From Afipia sp. 1NLS2 (GTDB lineage: Bacteria > Pseudomonadota > Alphaproteobacteria > Rhizobiales > Xanthobacteraceae): a stretch of 64,000 nucleotides of DNA. Below are positions 19,387-28,865 of this stretch, piece by piece. Within the stretch, counting starts at the first letter, position 1, and every line of letters begins with the position of its first letter. The position numbers were made by a program, and so were the translations under genes. The notes under the pieces were generated by a model. It did not search any database. It was not told the DNA's origin and was given only the letters and a program-made list of their open reading frames with translations. Where the stretch lies: NCBI RefSeq assembly GCF_000178995.1, contig NZ_ADVZ01000001.1, positions 310,001 to 374,000 on the forward strand, read 5' to 3'.

Positions 19387-21384
19387 TCAGGCGCGGAACC
19401 GCCCCGAGGACTCCCCGAAGCCTTCAATGAGCGCTTCGGTCCCGTCCGCCGCCGCAAGCCTCGCTTTGACATCGTTCAGCCAGACGTTGTTCGCCTCGCT
19501 GCCGTCATGTCCGAGCGCCTGTTCGGCATCCTTCAACTCCCTAAGTAGGGCGTGGGATTGCCGATGCAAGGCAACGAGTTGCTGCCAGGTCGACAAAACA
19601 TCCTCGCGCGCCGCGCCCGCCTGCGTACCCCACACGTCCTTGGTGGTGAGGGCCTTCTCAACTCGTTGAATTTGCTCGGAATAATTGTTCTTTTGCAACC
19701 ATGAGGCGATCCGGTCACGTTCCGCCTCCGGATCGTCGGCCGCGCCATAATTGGCAAACGCCGCGATAATGCCGGCGCGCAATTTCACCGCATCGGGGTG
19801 GGCGAGCTCAAGGCCCGCGATCTCCTCGAGGTGGTCGTGCAAGAGCCAGGGGTGATTGATGAGCGACTGCAGGATCAGCGCCTCGCGCCGCGACAGCGCG
19901 CTGCGCTGGCCCCGCATCAGGGGGGAGTTCGCCAGTTGAGGGCTCGCGGCCTGGTACGGTCCACGCCCCAGCGCGGCTGTGGATAGATTGGCCCGGCTGC
20001 CCGGCCGACCGCCGGAACCGGCTCCGAAACCGCCCCGGCCCGGAAAACGCCGCGGTGATTCGCTCCGGAAACCGCCCCGCGCCCCGCCATAGCCGCCGCC
20101 CGGCGCGGCCCCCTCGGGCGCGAACATCCGGCGCAATCGCTCGGCAAAATCCTGCCGGTAGTAGCGCCGCACGGTCTCGTCGCGGATGCCGTTGGTGAGT
20201 TCGTGGAGTTTTGCTTCCAGTGCGGCGCGGCGCTCCGGTGTCGCAAACTCGCCGCCCTCGGTCGCGCGCGCCCAGATCATGTCTGCGAGCGGACGCGCGG
20301 CGGCGAACACCTCATCAAGCGCGGCACGGCCGCCGGTGCGCGCGAGATCATCGGGGTCCTGCCCTTCCGGCATCATCGCGAAACGCAAACTCTTGCCGGG
20401 CATCAGATGCGGCAGCGCGAGGTCGGCGGCACGAAACGCCGCACGCTGGCCAGCGCCATCGCCGTCGAAGCATAGCAGCGGCTCGTCGGCCATCTTCCAG
20501 AGTAACGAAAGCTGGCTTTCGGTCAGCGCCGTGCCGAGCGGTGCGACCGCAGCGGGAAAGCCCGCGCCGACCAGCGCGATGACATCGACATAACCTTCGG
20601 CGACGATCACCGGCGCGCCGTCATGCGCCGCCTGCCGCGCCGTTGCCTGATTGTAGAGATTGTCGCCCTTGTGAAAGAGCGTCGTTTCCGGCGAATTGAG
20701 ATACTTCGCAGGCACATCCTTTTCGAGCGCACGGCCACCGAACGCGATGATGCGGTTGCGTGCATCGGTGATCGGAAACATCACGCGATCGCGGAAGCGA
20801 TCGTAAGGCACCGGAATGTCGTCGCCCGCGATCAGCAAGCCCGCTTCCACCATGTCATCGACCGACACGCCGTGCGAACCAAGATGCTCTTTCAGCGCGA
20901 AGCGCTCGCCCGGCGCGTAGCCCATGCGAAACTGCAACTGTGTGGCGGGCGAAATCGAACGGTCGGCAAGATAGCCGCGCGCTTTCGCGCCGGTGCGCGA
21001 AGCCAAAGTCTCCGCGAAGAACTTCGAGGCCAACTCCATCACGTCATACAGCGTACGGCGGCGCTGCTCGTGACGCGCGGCGTCCGGCGTCACCGCAGGC
21101 AGCGCCATGCCCGCCAATGAGGCGAGCCGCTCCACCGCCTCGACGAAACCGACGCCTTCGGTCTCCATCACGAAGTCGAAAATGTTGCCATGCTTGCCGG
21201 AAGAGAAGTCGTGATAAAAACCCTTCTGGTCATTGACCGTGAAGGACGGCGTTTTCTCCTGATGAAAAGGCGACAGCCCTTTCCACTCCTTGCCCGCCCG
21301 CTTCAACTTCACGCGCTTGCCCACGACTTCCGACACCGGGAGCCGCGCGCGCAGATCGTCGAGAAATTGGGGCGTGAAACGCAT
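19387..21384 (-). CDS. dnaG: DNA primase DnaG
   Basis: A 665-residue primase that makes RNA primers for replication. Residues 1-100 are the N-terminal zinc-finger-like domain, but three of four zinc ligands are replaced: GLSPFHQEKTPSF and YHDFSSGKHG have S38, D59 and S62 where Cys is usual. The TOPRIM catalytic core is intact (PVIVAEGYVDVIAL, then LCFDGDGAGQRAA). A glycine- and arginine-rich linker (around residues 435-480) leads to the C-terminal helicase-binding domain. ATG 21384 starts MRFTPQFLDDLRARLP, the usual opening. It is upstream of rpoD on the same strand. Confidence 0.96.
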   Translation of the reverse strand: MRFTPQFLDDLRARLPVSEVVGKRVKLKRAGKEWKGLSPFHQEKTPSFTVNDQKGFYHDFSSGKHGNIFDFVMETEGVGFVEAVERLASLAGMALPAVTPDAARHEQRRRTLYDVMELASKFFAETLASRTGAKARGYLADRSISPATQLQFRMGYAPGERFALKEHLGSHGVSVDDMVEAGLLIAGDDIPVPYDRFRDRVMFPITDARNRIIAFGGRALEKDVPAKYLNSPETTLFHKGDNLYNQATARQAAHDGAPVIVAEGYVDVIALVGAGFPAAVAPLGTALTESQLSLLWKMADEPLLCFDGDGAGQRAAFRAADLALPHLMPGKSLRFAMMPEGQDPDDLARTGGRAALDEVFAAARPLADMIWARATEGGEFATPERRAALEAKLHELTNGIRDETVRRYYRQDFAERLRRMFAPEGAAPGGGYGGARGGFRSESPRRFPGRGGFGAGSGGRPGSRANLSTAALGRGPYQAASPQLANSPLMRGQRSALSRREALILQSLINHPWLLHDHLEEIAGLELAHPDAVKLRAGIIAAFANYGAADDPEAERDRIASWLQKNNYSEQIQRVEKALTTKDVWGTQAGAAREDVLSTWQQLVALHRQSHALLRELKDAEQALGHDGSEANNVWLNDVKARLAAADGTEALIEGFGESSGRFRA

Positions 21385-21535
21385 AGGGTCGAATGGAATC
21401 CTAGTCAGCCGACCATCAATATAGGACCGGCAGCGCCAAACCCATAATCCGCCGCCGATGTGCGGAAATACCGGCATTTGTCGCCGCTATTCACAGGGTT
21501 CCTGCGGGACCACGCACCCGCGAAGCGATTCCCAC

Positions 21536-21562
21536 GTCGTCCCCGCGTAGGCGGGGACCCAG
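21536..21562 (+). repeat. REP-like palindrome, left copy of a pair
   Basis: The 27-base unit GTCGTCCCCGCG-TAG-GCGGGGACCCAG forms a tight hairpin. It belongs to the family found six or more times in this window. Confidence 0.75.
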
Positions 21563-21644
21563 TTCTAAAACTTCATAATGCACACCGTCGGAGCGGCAAT
21601 GACGTGCCTTTCAATCGATGCATCGTGCGCCGGTGACAGATTTC

Positions 21645-21671
21645 ATGGGTCCCCGCCTTCGCGGGGACGAC
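21645..21671 (-). repeat. REP-like palindrome, right copy of a pair
   Basis: The same 27-base unit in the opposite direction (ATGGGTCCCCGCCTTCGCGG...), 82 bases from the left copy. There is no gene between them. Confidence 0.75.
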
Positions 21672-21836
21672 ACGGCGAGATCGCATCACGTCTGCGTCAT
21701 CCGCCTGCAAGGCATGAATGGCTCCATGCCGGGCACGCGCTGGACAACCAACGGACGATGAATTGAAAACCTGCGGATCGATTCCTAAGTGCCCCTCTCC
21801 TTAAGCACCTGCCTTCTTTCCCGGACAATTTCCCGA

Positions 21837-23021
21837 ATGACCACAACTCCTGCCAAGTCCGATGATCCCGGATTCTGGATCATCCTGTCATTTGCGATCG
21901 CCTGCGGCGTCACGGTCGCCAACCTTTATTACGCGCAGCCGCTGATCGGGCCGATCAGCGAAGCCTTCCACCTCGACATCTCGGCGTCCGGCCTGATCGT
22001 GACGATGATCCAGCTCGGCTACGTCATCGGGCTGATCTTTCTCGCCCCGCTAGGCGACCTCGTCGAAAACAAGACGCTGATCCTCACCGCACTTTGCGCG
22101 GTGATCGCAAGCCTCGCCATCTCCTCTTTCGCGCCGACCGCTTCGGTCTTCATCGCGGCCTCGCTGTTGCTCGGCATCACGGCGACCGCAACGCAGATGG
22201 TGCTGCCGGTCGCGGCCCACCTCGCGCCCGATCACAAACGCGGCCAGATCGTCGGTACCGTGATGAGCGGCCTGCTGTTCGGCATCCTGCTGGCGCGGCC
22301 GGTCTCGACGTTGGTGGCGGGCGTTATCGGCTGGCGTGGCGTCTATGCCGCCTCGGCGGTCGCCATGCTCGCCGTGCTGGTGATGCTGGCGTTCACATTG
22401 CCGCGACGGCAGCCGGACCACACGCTCAATTACGGGAAACTACTTGGTTCGATGTGGTCGCTGCTGCGCACCACTCCGGCGTTGCAGCGCCGCACCGCCT
22501 ATCAGGGCATGATGTACGGCGCGTTCTCGCTGTTCTGGACAGCCGCGCCACTGATCCTGCTGCAGCCGCCGTTCTCATTGAGCCATACCGTGCTGTCGCT
22601 TTTCCTGCTGAGCGGTGCCGCGGGCGCCTTCGTCGCCCCCATTGCGGGCCGCCTTGCCGACAAGGGGCATGGCGATGCATTGACCATCGCCGCCATCGTC
22701 ATGGTCGCGATTGGCTTCGCGCTGGTCTGGGTCAGCGGCCACTCCCTGACGCTATGGGTTCTCGCAGGCATCATTCTCGATGCGGGCGTGCAGATGAACA
22801 TGCTCGTTGGGCAGCGCACCATTTATGCACTCGGCGCAGACATCCGCAGCCGCGTGAACGCCCTTTATATTGCGCTGTTCTTTCTCGGCGGCGCGATCGG
22901 CTCGGCGCTCAGCGGTTGGGCCGTGAGTCATGGCGGCCATGCCAAGGTCGCAATGATCGGCCTATGCTTTCCCGCAATCACGCTTATACTCTTTCTGGGG
23001 GAGCTATCCCGGCGCGATTGA
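21837..23021 (+). CDS. MFS transporter, DHA1-like
   Basis: A 394-residue inner-membrane transporter with twelve predicted helices. YYAQPLIGPISEAFHLDISASG and the loop 2-3 motif LAPLGDLVENKTL fit the major facilitator superfamily drug/H+ antiporter group. The second half repeats the pattern with GRLADKGHG. ATG 21837 is preferred, since the reading from 21789 lacks conserved sequence. The substrate is unknown. It is followed 10 bases later by the formylglutamate amidohydrolase-like gene, so the two may be co-transcribed. Confidence 0.85.
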   Translation: MTTTPAKSDDPGFWIILSFAIACGVTVANLYYAQPLIGPISEAFHLDISASGLIVTMIQLGYVIGLIFLAPLGDLVENKTLILTALCAVIASLAISSFAPTASVFIAASLLLGITATATQMVLPVAAHLAPDHKRGQIVGTVMSGLLFGILLARPVSTLVAGVIGWRGVYAASAVAMLAVLVMLAFTLPRRQPDHTLNYGKLLGSMWSLLRTTPALQRRTAYQGMMYGAFSLFWTAAPLILLQPPFSLSHTVLSLFLLSGAAGAFVAPIAGRLADKGHGDALTIAAIVMVAIGFALVWVSGHSLTLWVLAGIILDAGVQMNMLVGQRTIYALGADIRSRVNALYIALFFLGGAIGSALSGWAVSHGGHAKVAMIGLCFPAITLILFLGELSRRD

Positions 23022-23031
23022 CGAGGGACCC

Positions 23032-23832
23032 ATGCATTCACCTGTTTCACCCCTCCTGCTCGATACCGATGAAGTCGCGCCCGTGCGCGAAGACAACGCA
23101 GACAGCACGTCTCCTTTTCTGCTCACCTGCGATCATTACGGCAAACGCATCCCGGAACGCCTCGGCCGGCTCGGCCTCACTGAGAGCGATCTGGAACGGC
23201 ACATCGCATCGGATGTCGGCATCGCCGGTGTCGCGCGGCGGCTTGCGGAGGCCACCGGCGCGCATTTGATCGCACAGCGATATTCTCGGCTCGTGATCGA
23301 CTGCAACCGGCCGTTCGAAAGTCCGGGCTCGATCCCGCTGATGAGCGAAGCCACTCACATTCCCGGCAATGACGGCCTGAACTTCGAGGACATCGCCGCG
23401 CGCCGGCGCGAGATTTTCACGCCCTATCACGCGCGCATCGCGCAAGCGATCGACCGCCGCGCCGCAAAGAACCTGCCGACCATTCTTCTGTCGCTGCATT
23501 CGTTCACGCCGGTCTATGCCGGCGTGGCCCGGCCGTGGCATGTCGGCACGCTCTATCAGAACGGCAACGGCCTGCCGCCCTTGCTGCTCAAGCTGTTGCG
23601 CGCCGAAGGCCATTTCCTGGTCGGCGACAACGAGCCTTACTCGGTAAGCGACGCGACCGACTACACCATCCCCGTGCATGGCGAGCGCCGTGGCATCGCC
23701 AATTCCGGCATCGAAATCCGGCAGGATCTGATCACTGACGAAGCCGGCCAGATCGAATGGGCCGAGCGGCTTGCGCGCATCGTTCACGAGATCGAAGGCC
23801 GCCTGCTGGCGCAGGGGCTGGTGAAACGCTGA
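23032..23832 (+). CDS. N-formylglutamate amidohydrolase family protein
   Basis: A 266-residue protein of the FGase family (HutG/HgdA-like), which hydrolyses N-formylglutamate or related N-acyl amino acids, typically with zinc. Seen: LLTCDHYGKRIPERLG at the start of the fold, then HIASDVGIAGVARRLAE, YSRLVIDCNRPFESP, LSLHSFTP and GIANSGIEIRQDLI. No histidine-degradation genes are nearby, so the natural substrate is open. It lies 10 bases after the MFS gene. Confidence 0.85.
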   Translation: MHSPVSPLLLDTDEVAPVREDNADSTSPFLLTCDHYGKRIPERLGRLGLTESDLERHIASDVGIAGVARRLAEATGAHLIAQRYSRLVIDCNRPFESPGSIPLMSEATHIPGNDGLNFEDIAARRREIFTPYHARIAQAIDRRAAKNLPTILLSLHSFTPVYAGVARPWHVGTLYQNGNGLPPLLLKLLRAEGHFLVGDNEPYSVSDATDYTIPVHGERRGIANSGIEIRQDLITDEAGQIEWAERLARIVHEIEGRLLAQGLVKR

Positions 23833-23872
23833 CCTAAATTTTCAGGAATTTCCCATCGCGAATTATTGCTTC

Positions 23873-23902
23873 TTGACATGCAACCATTTGGTTGCCTATT
23901 AT
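23873..23902 (+). promoter_or_regulatory. Promoter with embedded ArsR-type operator
   Basis: TTGACA (23873-23878) and TATTAT (23897-23902) are separated by 18 bases. The spacer contains the palindrome GCAACCA-TT-TGGTTGC (23880-23895, seven-base perfect arms). Repressor binding there would block polymerase. The -10 box ends only seven bases before ATG 23910, so the transcript is probably leaderless. Confidence 0.65.
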
Positions 23903-23909
23903 CCGAACC

Positions 23910-24224
23910 ATGGATGAGGTCTTCAAGGCACTGGCGGACGCATCGCGGCGCTTGCTGCTCGACAGGCTTCATGCCCGCAACGGCCAGACACTGCTGGAGC
24001 TTTGCAACGGCCTCGACATGACGCGGCAGGCCGTCACCAAGCATCTTGCGATTCTGGAAAACGCCAATCTCGTCGCCACCATCAAGCATGGCCGCGAGAA
24101 GCTGCACTACCTCAACCCCGTGCCGATCCATCAGATCGGCGAACGATGGATCAAGAAGTTCGAGCGCGGAAAACTCGAAACCCTCAGCGAGTTGAAACGA
24201 AAACTGGAGAAGCGTGATGAGTAA
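23910..24224 (+). CDS. ArsR-family winged-helix regulator
   Basis: A 104-residue DNA-binding protein: MDEVFKALADASRRLLLDRL, then the helix-turn-helix GLDMTRQAVTKHLAILENANLV and HGREKLHYLNPVPIHQI. It has no metal-binding cysteine pair. It belongs to the ArsR branch that usually controls a neighbouring SRPBCC gene. ATG 23910 is chosen over the TTG at 23892, which lies inside the operator. It overlaps the SRPBCC gene by eight bases, so the two form one autoregulated operon. Confidence 0.88.
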   Translation: MDEVFKALADASRRLLLDRLHARNGQTLLELCNGLDMTRQAVTKHLAILENANLVATIKHGREKLHYLNPVPIHQIGERWIKKFERGKLETLSELKRKLEKRDE

Positions 24225-24660
24225 GCCGGAATTCGTCTATGTTACCTACATCAAGACCACGCCGGAAAAGCTCTGGCATGCGCTCACCGACAAGGCCTTC
24301 ACCGAGAAGTACTGGTACTGCTGCAGCCTGACGTCCGACTGGAAGGTCGGCTCGCGCATGCACATGGACCGCGGCGGCGAGGTGAAGAACGAATGCGTCA
24401 TTCTCGAATCCGATCCGCCGCGCAGGCTGTCCTATAGCTGGCAGTCGGTGTTCGACGAGGAGATGCGGAAAGAGAAACCCTCGCGCGTCACCTATGTCAT
24501 CGAGCCGTCCTACGACGGCGTCAAGCTGACCGTGACGCACGAAGGCTTCGCACCAGACAGCAAGACGTTGCCGAGCATCTCGACCGGCTGGCCACTCGTG
24601 CTTTCAAGCCTCAAGAGCATTCTCGAAACCGGACAGCCGCTCGCCTTCGAGCACGCGTGA
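24217..24660 (+). CDS. SRPBCC (AHSA1-like) domain protein
   Basis: A 147-residue protein with the START-like hydrophobic pocket fold: VYVTYIKTTPEKLWHALTDKAFTEKYW, then WKVGSRMHM, a strand pair with ILESDPPRRLSYSW, and TGWPLVLSSLKSILETG at the end. Members bind small lipophilic ligands. Which one is unknown. Its overlap with the ArsR gene and the shared promoter suggest both respond to the same signal. Confidence 0.85.
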   Translation: MSKPEFVYVTYIKTTPEKLWHALTDKAFTEKYWYCCSLTSDWKVGSRMHMDRGGEVKNECVILESDPPRRLSYSWQSVFDEEMRKEKPSRVTYVIEPSYDGVKLTVTHEGFAPDSKTLPSISTGWPLVLSSLKSILETGQPLAFEHA

Positions 24661-24708
24661 GGCGGCGCACGTCGATCATGCGTCGCTCAATGAGGCGATG
24701 AAAAAATT

Positions 24709-24781
24709 GTCGTCCCCGCGAAAGCGGGGACCCAGTGACCGTATTGAAAGAAAACTGGATTCCCGCTTCCGCGGGAATGAC
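24709..24781. repeat. Inverted pair of REP-like palindromes
   Basis: Left unit GTCGTCCCCGCGAAAGCGGG at 24709-24735 (27 bases). Right unit inverted at 24755-24781 (CTGGATTCCCGCTTCCGCGG...), more diverged. They lie between the SRPBCC gene and the yqeY-like gene, where they could also act as a convergent terminator. Confidence 0.7.
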
Positions 24782-24791
24782 CGGTGGCTGA

Positions 24792-25247
24792 CTAACCCGT
24801 CAGCGCGGCCTTCACGAGGCCGCTGGCCTTGCCGAAATCCATCTGGCCGGCGTACTTGGCCTTCAGCGCGCCGATCACCTTGCCCATGTCCTTCATGCCG
24901 GCCGCGCCGGTGTCCTTGATGGTGGCGGCGATGGCGGCCTTCACCTCGTCCTCAGACATCTGCTTCGGCAGATAGGCGGAGATCACCGCGATCTCCTCGC
25001 GCTCCTGGGCGGCGAGTTCCGCGCGGCCACCCTTGTCGTAGAGCTCCACCGATTCCTGGCGCTGCTTGATCATCTTCTGCAACAGGCCGAGGATGTCATC
25101 GTCGGACAAAGGCGGCTTGCCCTGCCCGCGCGCCTCGATATCGGCGTTCTTGATCGCCGAGTTCACCATCCGCAGCGTGGAGAGCTTGCGCTCCTCCTTG
25201 GCCTTCATCGCCTCTTTTACGGCGGTGCTGATGTCGTCGCGCAGCAT
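24792..25247 (-). CDS. GatB/YqeY domain protein
   Basis: A 151-residue helical protein: MLRDDISTAVKEAMKAKEERKLSTLRM, then IKQRQESVELYDKGGR, AYLPKQMSEDEV and a C-terminal MGKVIGALKAKYAGQMD...SGLVKAAL, which is the GatB tail-domain pattern. This stand-alone form may bind tRNA or assist amidotransferases; its role is not settled. ATG 25247 starts the family homology. It is divergent from carA, as often seen in this group. Confidence 0.9.
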   Translation of the reverse strand: MLRDDISTAVKEAMKAKEERKLSTLRMVNSAIKNADIEARGQGKPPLSDDDILGLLQKMIKQRQESVELYDKGGRAELAAQEREEIAVISAYLPKQMSEDEVKAAIAATIKDTGAAGMKDMGKVIGALKAKYAGQMDFGKASGLVKAALTG

Positions 25248-25429
25248 GGTCAATCTCCCCGGGCGCACAGGCGCCATCAAATCCGCGTTGGATTTACGGG
25301 GTTTTTCGCCCTTGGACAACCATCCCCTGCCTTGGGCGCGGGGCGCGGACGGCAAACATGAGGAAAGCGCATGGAATGCCGCCCTTTGCCCTTTGACGCG
25401 CTGCGGCACCCGCGTTATGTCATGGGCTT

Positions 25430-26620
25430 ATGACAACAAATGACAATTCCCCCGCCTGGCCGGACAAAAAACCGACCGCGCTGCTCGTGCTTGCCGATGG
25501 GACCGTGCTGGAAGGCTTCGGCCTCGGCGCAGAAGGCTCCGCTGTCGGCGAGGTCTGCTTCAACACCGCGATGACCGGCTACGAGGAGATCCTCACCGAT
25601 CCCTCCTATGCCGGACAGCTCATCACCTTCACTTTCCCGCATATCGGCAATGTCGGCGCCAACGACGAAGACATTGAGACGGTGAACATGGCGGCGACGA
25701 CAGGCGCGCGCGGCGCGATCCTGCGTGCGTCCATTACCGATCCGTCGAACTATCGCGCCACCCGCCACCTCGACAACTGGCTGAGTGCGCGCGGCATCAT
25801 CGGCCTCGCGGGCATCGATACCCGCGCGCTGACCGCCTTGATCCGTCAGAAGGGCATGCCGAACGCGGTGATCGCCCACAGCAAGAGCGGCACATTCGAT
25901 CTCGCCGCGCTGAAGAAGGAAGCTGCCGCGTGGCCGGGGCTCGAGGGCATGGACCTCGTGCCGATGGTGACGAGCGCGCAGCGCTACGACTGGGACGAGA
26001 CCGACTGGCACTGGGGCAAGGGCTTTGGCCGTCAGGACAAACCGGAATTCCATGTCGTCGCTGTCGACTACGGCATCAAGCGCAACATCTTGCGCCTGCT
26101 CGCGGGTGAAGGCTGCAAGGTCACGGTCGTCACCGCCAAGACCTCGGCGGAAGATATTCTCGCCATGAAGCCCGACGGCATCTTCCTATCAAACGGCCCC
26201 GGCGATCCGGCGGCGACCGGCGAATATGCCGTGCCGGTCATTAAGAAGATCATCGACAGCGGCGTACCGACCTTCGGCATTTGTCTGGGGCACCAGATGC
26301 TCGGCCTCGCCGTCGGCGGCAAGACCATGAAGATGCATCAGGGCCACCATGGCGCGAACCATCCGGTGATGGACCTCACCACCGGCAAGGTCGAGATCAC
26401 CTCGATGAATCATGGCTTCGCGGTGGACAAGACCACGCTGCCATCGAACGTCGAGCAGACGCATTATTCATTGTTCGACAATTCCAACTGCGGCATCGCG
26501 CTGAAGGACAAGCCTGTTTTCTCGGTGCAGTACCACCCGGAAGCGTCTCCCGGCCCGCGCGACTCGCACTATCTGTTCACGCGCTTCGTCGATCTGATGC
26601 GCGCGAAGAAGCGGGCCTGA
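25430..26620 (+). CDS. carA: Carbamoyl-phosphate synthase small subunit CarA
   Basis: A 396-residue glutamine amidotransferase subunit that feeds ammonia to CarB for arginine and pyrimidine synthesis. The catalytic cysteine is in [13 protein letters not shown], with the His-Glu pair in [33 protein letters not shown] is the N-terminal signature. It is full length. carB is not adjacent but 5.8 kb downstream on the same strand. Confidence 0.98.
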   Translation: MTTNDNSPAWPDKKPTALLVLADGTVLEGFGLGAEGSAVGEVCFNTAMTGYEEILTDPSYAGQLITFTFPHIGNVGANDEDIETVNMAATTGARGAILRASITDPSNYRATRHLDNWLSARGIIGLAGIDTRALTALIRQKGMPNAVIAHSKSGTFDLAALKKEAAAWPGLEGMDLVPMVTSAQRYDWDETDWHWGKGFGRQDKPEFHVVAVDYGIKRNILRLLAGEGCKVTVVTAKTSAEDILAMKPDGIFLSNGPGDPAATGEYAVPVIKKIIDSGVPTFGICLGHQMLGLAVGGKTMKMHQGHHGANHPVMDLTTGKVEITSMNHGFAVDKTTLPSNVEQTHYSLFDNSNCGIALKDKPVFSVQYHPEASPGPRDSHYLFTRFVDLMRAKKRA

Positions 26621-26629
26621 GCACAGCCG

Positions 26630-27730
26630 ATGGCGACCATCATCTTCGCCGACAAGACGCTGCGCTATGACGGCCGCGATTTCGAGAAACGCCCGCTCGG
26701 CGGCACCGAATCCAGCGTGATCCAGTGCGCGCGCGAACTCGCCAAGCGCGGGCATCAGGTTACGGTGTATTCGAACTGCGACGCGCCGGTGATGGATCGC
26801 GGCGTGATGTGGCGGCCGCTCGACGGCGAGCGGCCCGACACCTGCGACCTCTATATCGCCTGCCATCAACCGGAATTGCTGGGCTTCGTGCGCAAGCCGC
26901 GCCGCAACGCGATCTGGGTGCTGTGGCCGGTGAACCAGCTCAAGCACTACAAGAAGTTCTGGCGGCTGTGGCTGCATCGCCCGGTGCCGGTGCTGATGAG
27001 TCTGTTTCAGGCGAAGAAATATTCGCCGGTGCTGCCGCAGCATGAGCCGCAGTTCGTGCTGCCGCACGGCTTGCCCGATGATATTCGCGGCCGGAGCCCG
27101 CTCACCGAAGCGCCGCCGCCGCGCGCGATCTTCGCTTCGCACCCCACACGCAATCTGCACCGTGTCGTCGAGATCTGGGCGAAACACGTGCTGCCGCGCG
27201 TGCCCAATGCCGTGCTCGATGTCTATGGCATCAACGCGCTCAAGGAAGGCGATGATGCGTGGGCGGCGTGGGAAGGCCGCTTTCTGCCATCGGGAATGTC
27301 CCCGCAGGTCAAAGCCTCGGTGCGGGTGCATCCGCCACAGAGCCGCGAGACGCTGATCGCCGCGATGCGCAGCGCGCGGGTGATGCTCTATCCCGGCCAC
27401 AAGACGGAAGCGTTTTGCCTCGCCGTCGCCGAAGCGCAGGCACTCGGCCTGCCCGCCATCGTCTCCAACATCACCGTGATGCCCGAACGCGTGATCGACG
27501 GGCTGACGGGCTTCGTTCACGACGACGATGCCAAATTCGGCGCGGACGCCGTGCGGCTTCTGACCGACGACGCGCTCTGGCGCAGCCAGCACGAGGCGGC
27601 GTTGCGTTATCAGCAAGGCATCACCTGGTCGGAACACGCCGGGCGGCTGGAGAGTTTCCTTCTGTCGGACCTCGAGCCGATCTATCGCTCGGTGCTGGCG
27701 CTGCCGCCAACCTCAAACGTCACGCAGTAA
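26630..27730 (+). CDS. Glycosyltransferase family 4 protein
   Basis: A 366-residue GT-B glycosyltransferase. LGGTESSVIQCARELAKRGHQVTVYS is the N-terminal donor-fold signature. The C-terminal half has IFASHPTRNLHRVVEIW and a typical nucleotide-sugar motif, PGHKTEAFCLAVAEAQALGLPAIVSNI (E-x7-E). It probably acts in surface polysaccharide or LPS synthesis. It starts nine bases after carA, so it may be read from the carA transcript. Its 3' end overlaps the opposite-strand glycosyltransferase by 18 bases. Confidence 0.85.
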   Translation: MATIIFADKTLRYDGRDFEKRPLGGTESSVIQCARELAKRGHQVTVYSNCDAPVMDRGVMWRPLDGERPDTCDLYIACHQPELLGFVRKPRRNAIWVLWPVNQLKHYKKFWRLWLHRPVPVLMSLFQAKKYSPVLPQHEPQFVLPHGLPDDIRGRSPLTEAPPPRAIFASHPTRNLHRVVEIWAKHVLPRVPNAVLDVYGINALKEGDDAWAAWEGRFLPSGMSPQVKASVRVHPPQSRETLIAAMRSARVMLYPGHKTEAFCLAVAEAQALGLPAIVSNITVMPERVIDGLTGFVHDDDAKFGADAVRLLTDDALWRSQHEAALRYQQGITWSEHAGRLESFLLSDLEPIYRSVLALPPTSNVTQ

Positions 27731-28723
27731 ACCCTCGACGGCGGTCACCACCGCATCGACAGGGATCGCCTCCATCGTCTCGCCGCCATGATCCTGCGCA
27801 CGGATCACGACACCGCGCGCGGTCAATGGTGCCCAGCGCGCAGGGTTGGTCGGCCCGAACAGGCTGACGAGCGGCGCACCAATCGCGCCGAACAGATGGC
27901 CCATGCCACTGTCATTGGCCACGGCAACCTTCAGGCGTTCGCCCAGCGCGATGGCATATTCCAGCGAGGCCGCATCGGCATCATCTGCGTCGGCTTGCGG
28001 AAACAAAGCCGAGGGGATCGATGCGCGTAATTCATTCGCGATGGCCCGCTCCTGCGGACCGGTGAAAACCACCGGCGTCAGGCCTTGCGCCGCAAGACGC
28101 TTCGCCAGCGCCACATAGTTCGGCAACGGCCAGTTCTTGCGCGCCTCGCGGCTGCCGATGGCAATGCCGACATATTTCGGGCCATCCGGCAGCGTCTGCG
28201 CGGCACGCGCACGAATACGGTCACTCAATTGAAAGCGGCCCTGCCATTCGGGCGCGCGCTGCAACGCCGCTTCCGCCATCGACAGCGCCCGCGCGGCAAT
28301 GCCTTCCGGGCGCGACCAACGGCCCGGCGGACGTTTGTCGGACAGCGCATAACCCGGCAGACAGCAATAGAAGCCACGATGTTTCAGGATCGTGCGCGCG
28401 AGAGCCACCGTCACCAGCCGCGTGCGCATGTCGAACACGAGATCGAACGGCGGAAATGTGCGCAATTGCCGGATCACGGTGCCCATCGGCGTCGTGATGT
28501 TCGCATTTTCAACCACATGGGCGATCAGATCGCCGACGAACGGCCTCATCTCCCGCGCCATCGAGGTGGTGTGGGTCGCAATCCACCAGATCGGCCGGTC
28601 GGGATAGGCGCGTGCAATCGCGCGCAGAAAAGGCAGTTTGAGAAGCGTATCGCCCAGTCCCTCGCGATCGACCAGAACGGCGATCGGGCGAACATCATCG
28701 GCGCGTGACACCGTCGAACTCAT
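27713..28723 (-). CDS. Glycosyltransferase family 9 (heptosyltransferase-like)
   Basis: A 336-residue protein of the ADP-heptose:LPS heptosyltransferase family. REGLGDTLLKLPFLRAIARAYP is the N-terminal motif. NWPLPNYVALAKRL, PVVFTGPQE, VANDSGMGHLFGAIGAPLVSLFGPTNP and RWAPL are the donor-site motifs. It is expected to extend the LPS core on the cytoplasmic face. It is convergent with the GT4 gene and may work in the same pathway. Confidence 0.88.
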   Translation of the reverse strand: MSSTVSRADDVRPIAVLVDREGLGDTLLKLPFLRAIARAYPDRPIWWIATHTTSMAREMRPFVGDLIAHVVENANITTPMGTVIRQLRTFPPFDLVFDMRTRLVTVALARTILKHRGFYCCLPGYALSDKRPPGRWSRPEGIAARALSMAEAALQRAPEWQGRFQLSDRIRARAAQTLPDGPKYVGIAIGSREARKNWPLPNYVALAKRLAAQGLTPVVFTGPQERAIANELRASIPSALFPQADADDADAASLEYAIALGERLKVAVANDSGMGHLFGAIGAPLVSLFGPTNPARWAPLTARGVVIRAQDHGGETMEAIPVDAVVTAVEGLLRDV

Positions 28724-28842
28724 GCAAGAACCCGCAGGTTGATCCTACCGGGCCATGCCTTAGCGGAAGGCTATGTCGAAGGCAAAGGGAGCCGATCCAT
28801 CTCCTGCCCTGAGAACGTTCGCACCCGCATTCTTTACGTGTT

Positions 28843-28865
28843 GTCCCCGTCTGCGCGGGGACGAC
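28843..28865 (-). repeat. Partial REP-like palindrome
   Basis: GTCCCCGTCTGCGCGGGGAC plus GAC in the inverted direction matches the family, with one end missing. It lies in the 225-base gap between the GT9 and dps genes. Confidence 0.65.

Larger units (their letters stand above)
21385..21836. other. 452-base gap with a palindrome pair
   Basis: Between divergent dnaG and the MFS gene. Apart from the inverted palindrome pair at 21536-21562 and 21645-21671, I see no gene or clear promoter. Confidence 0.5.
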
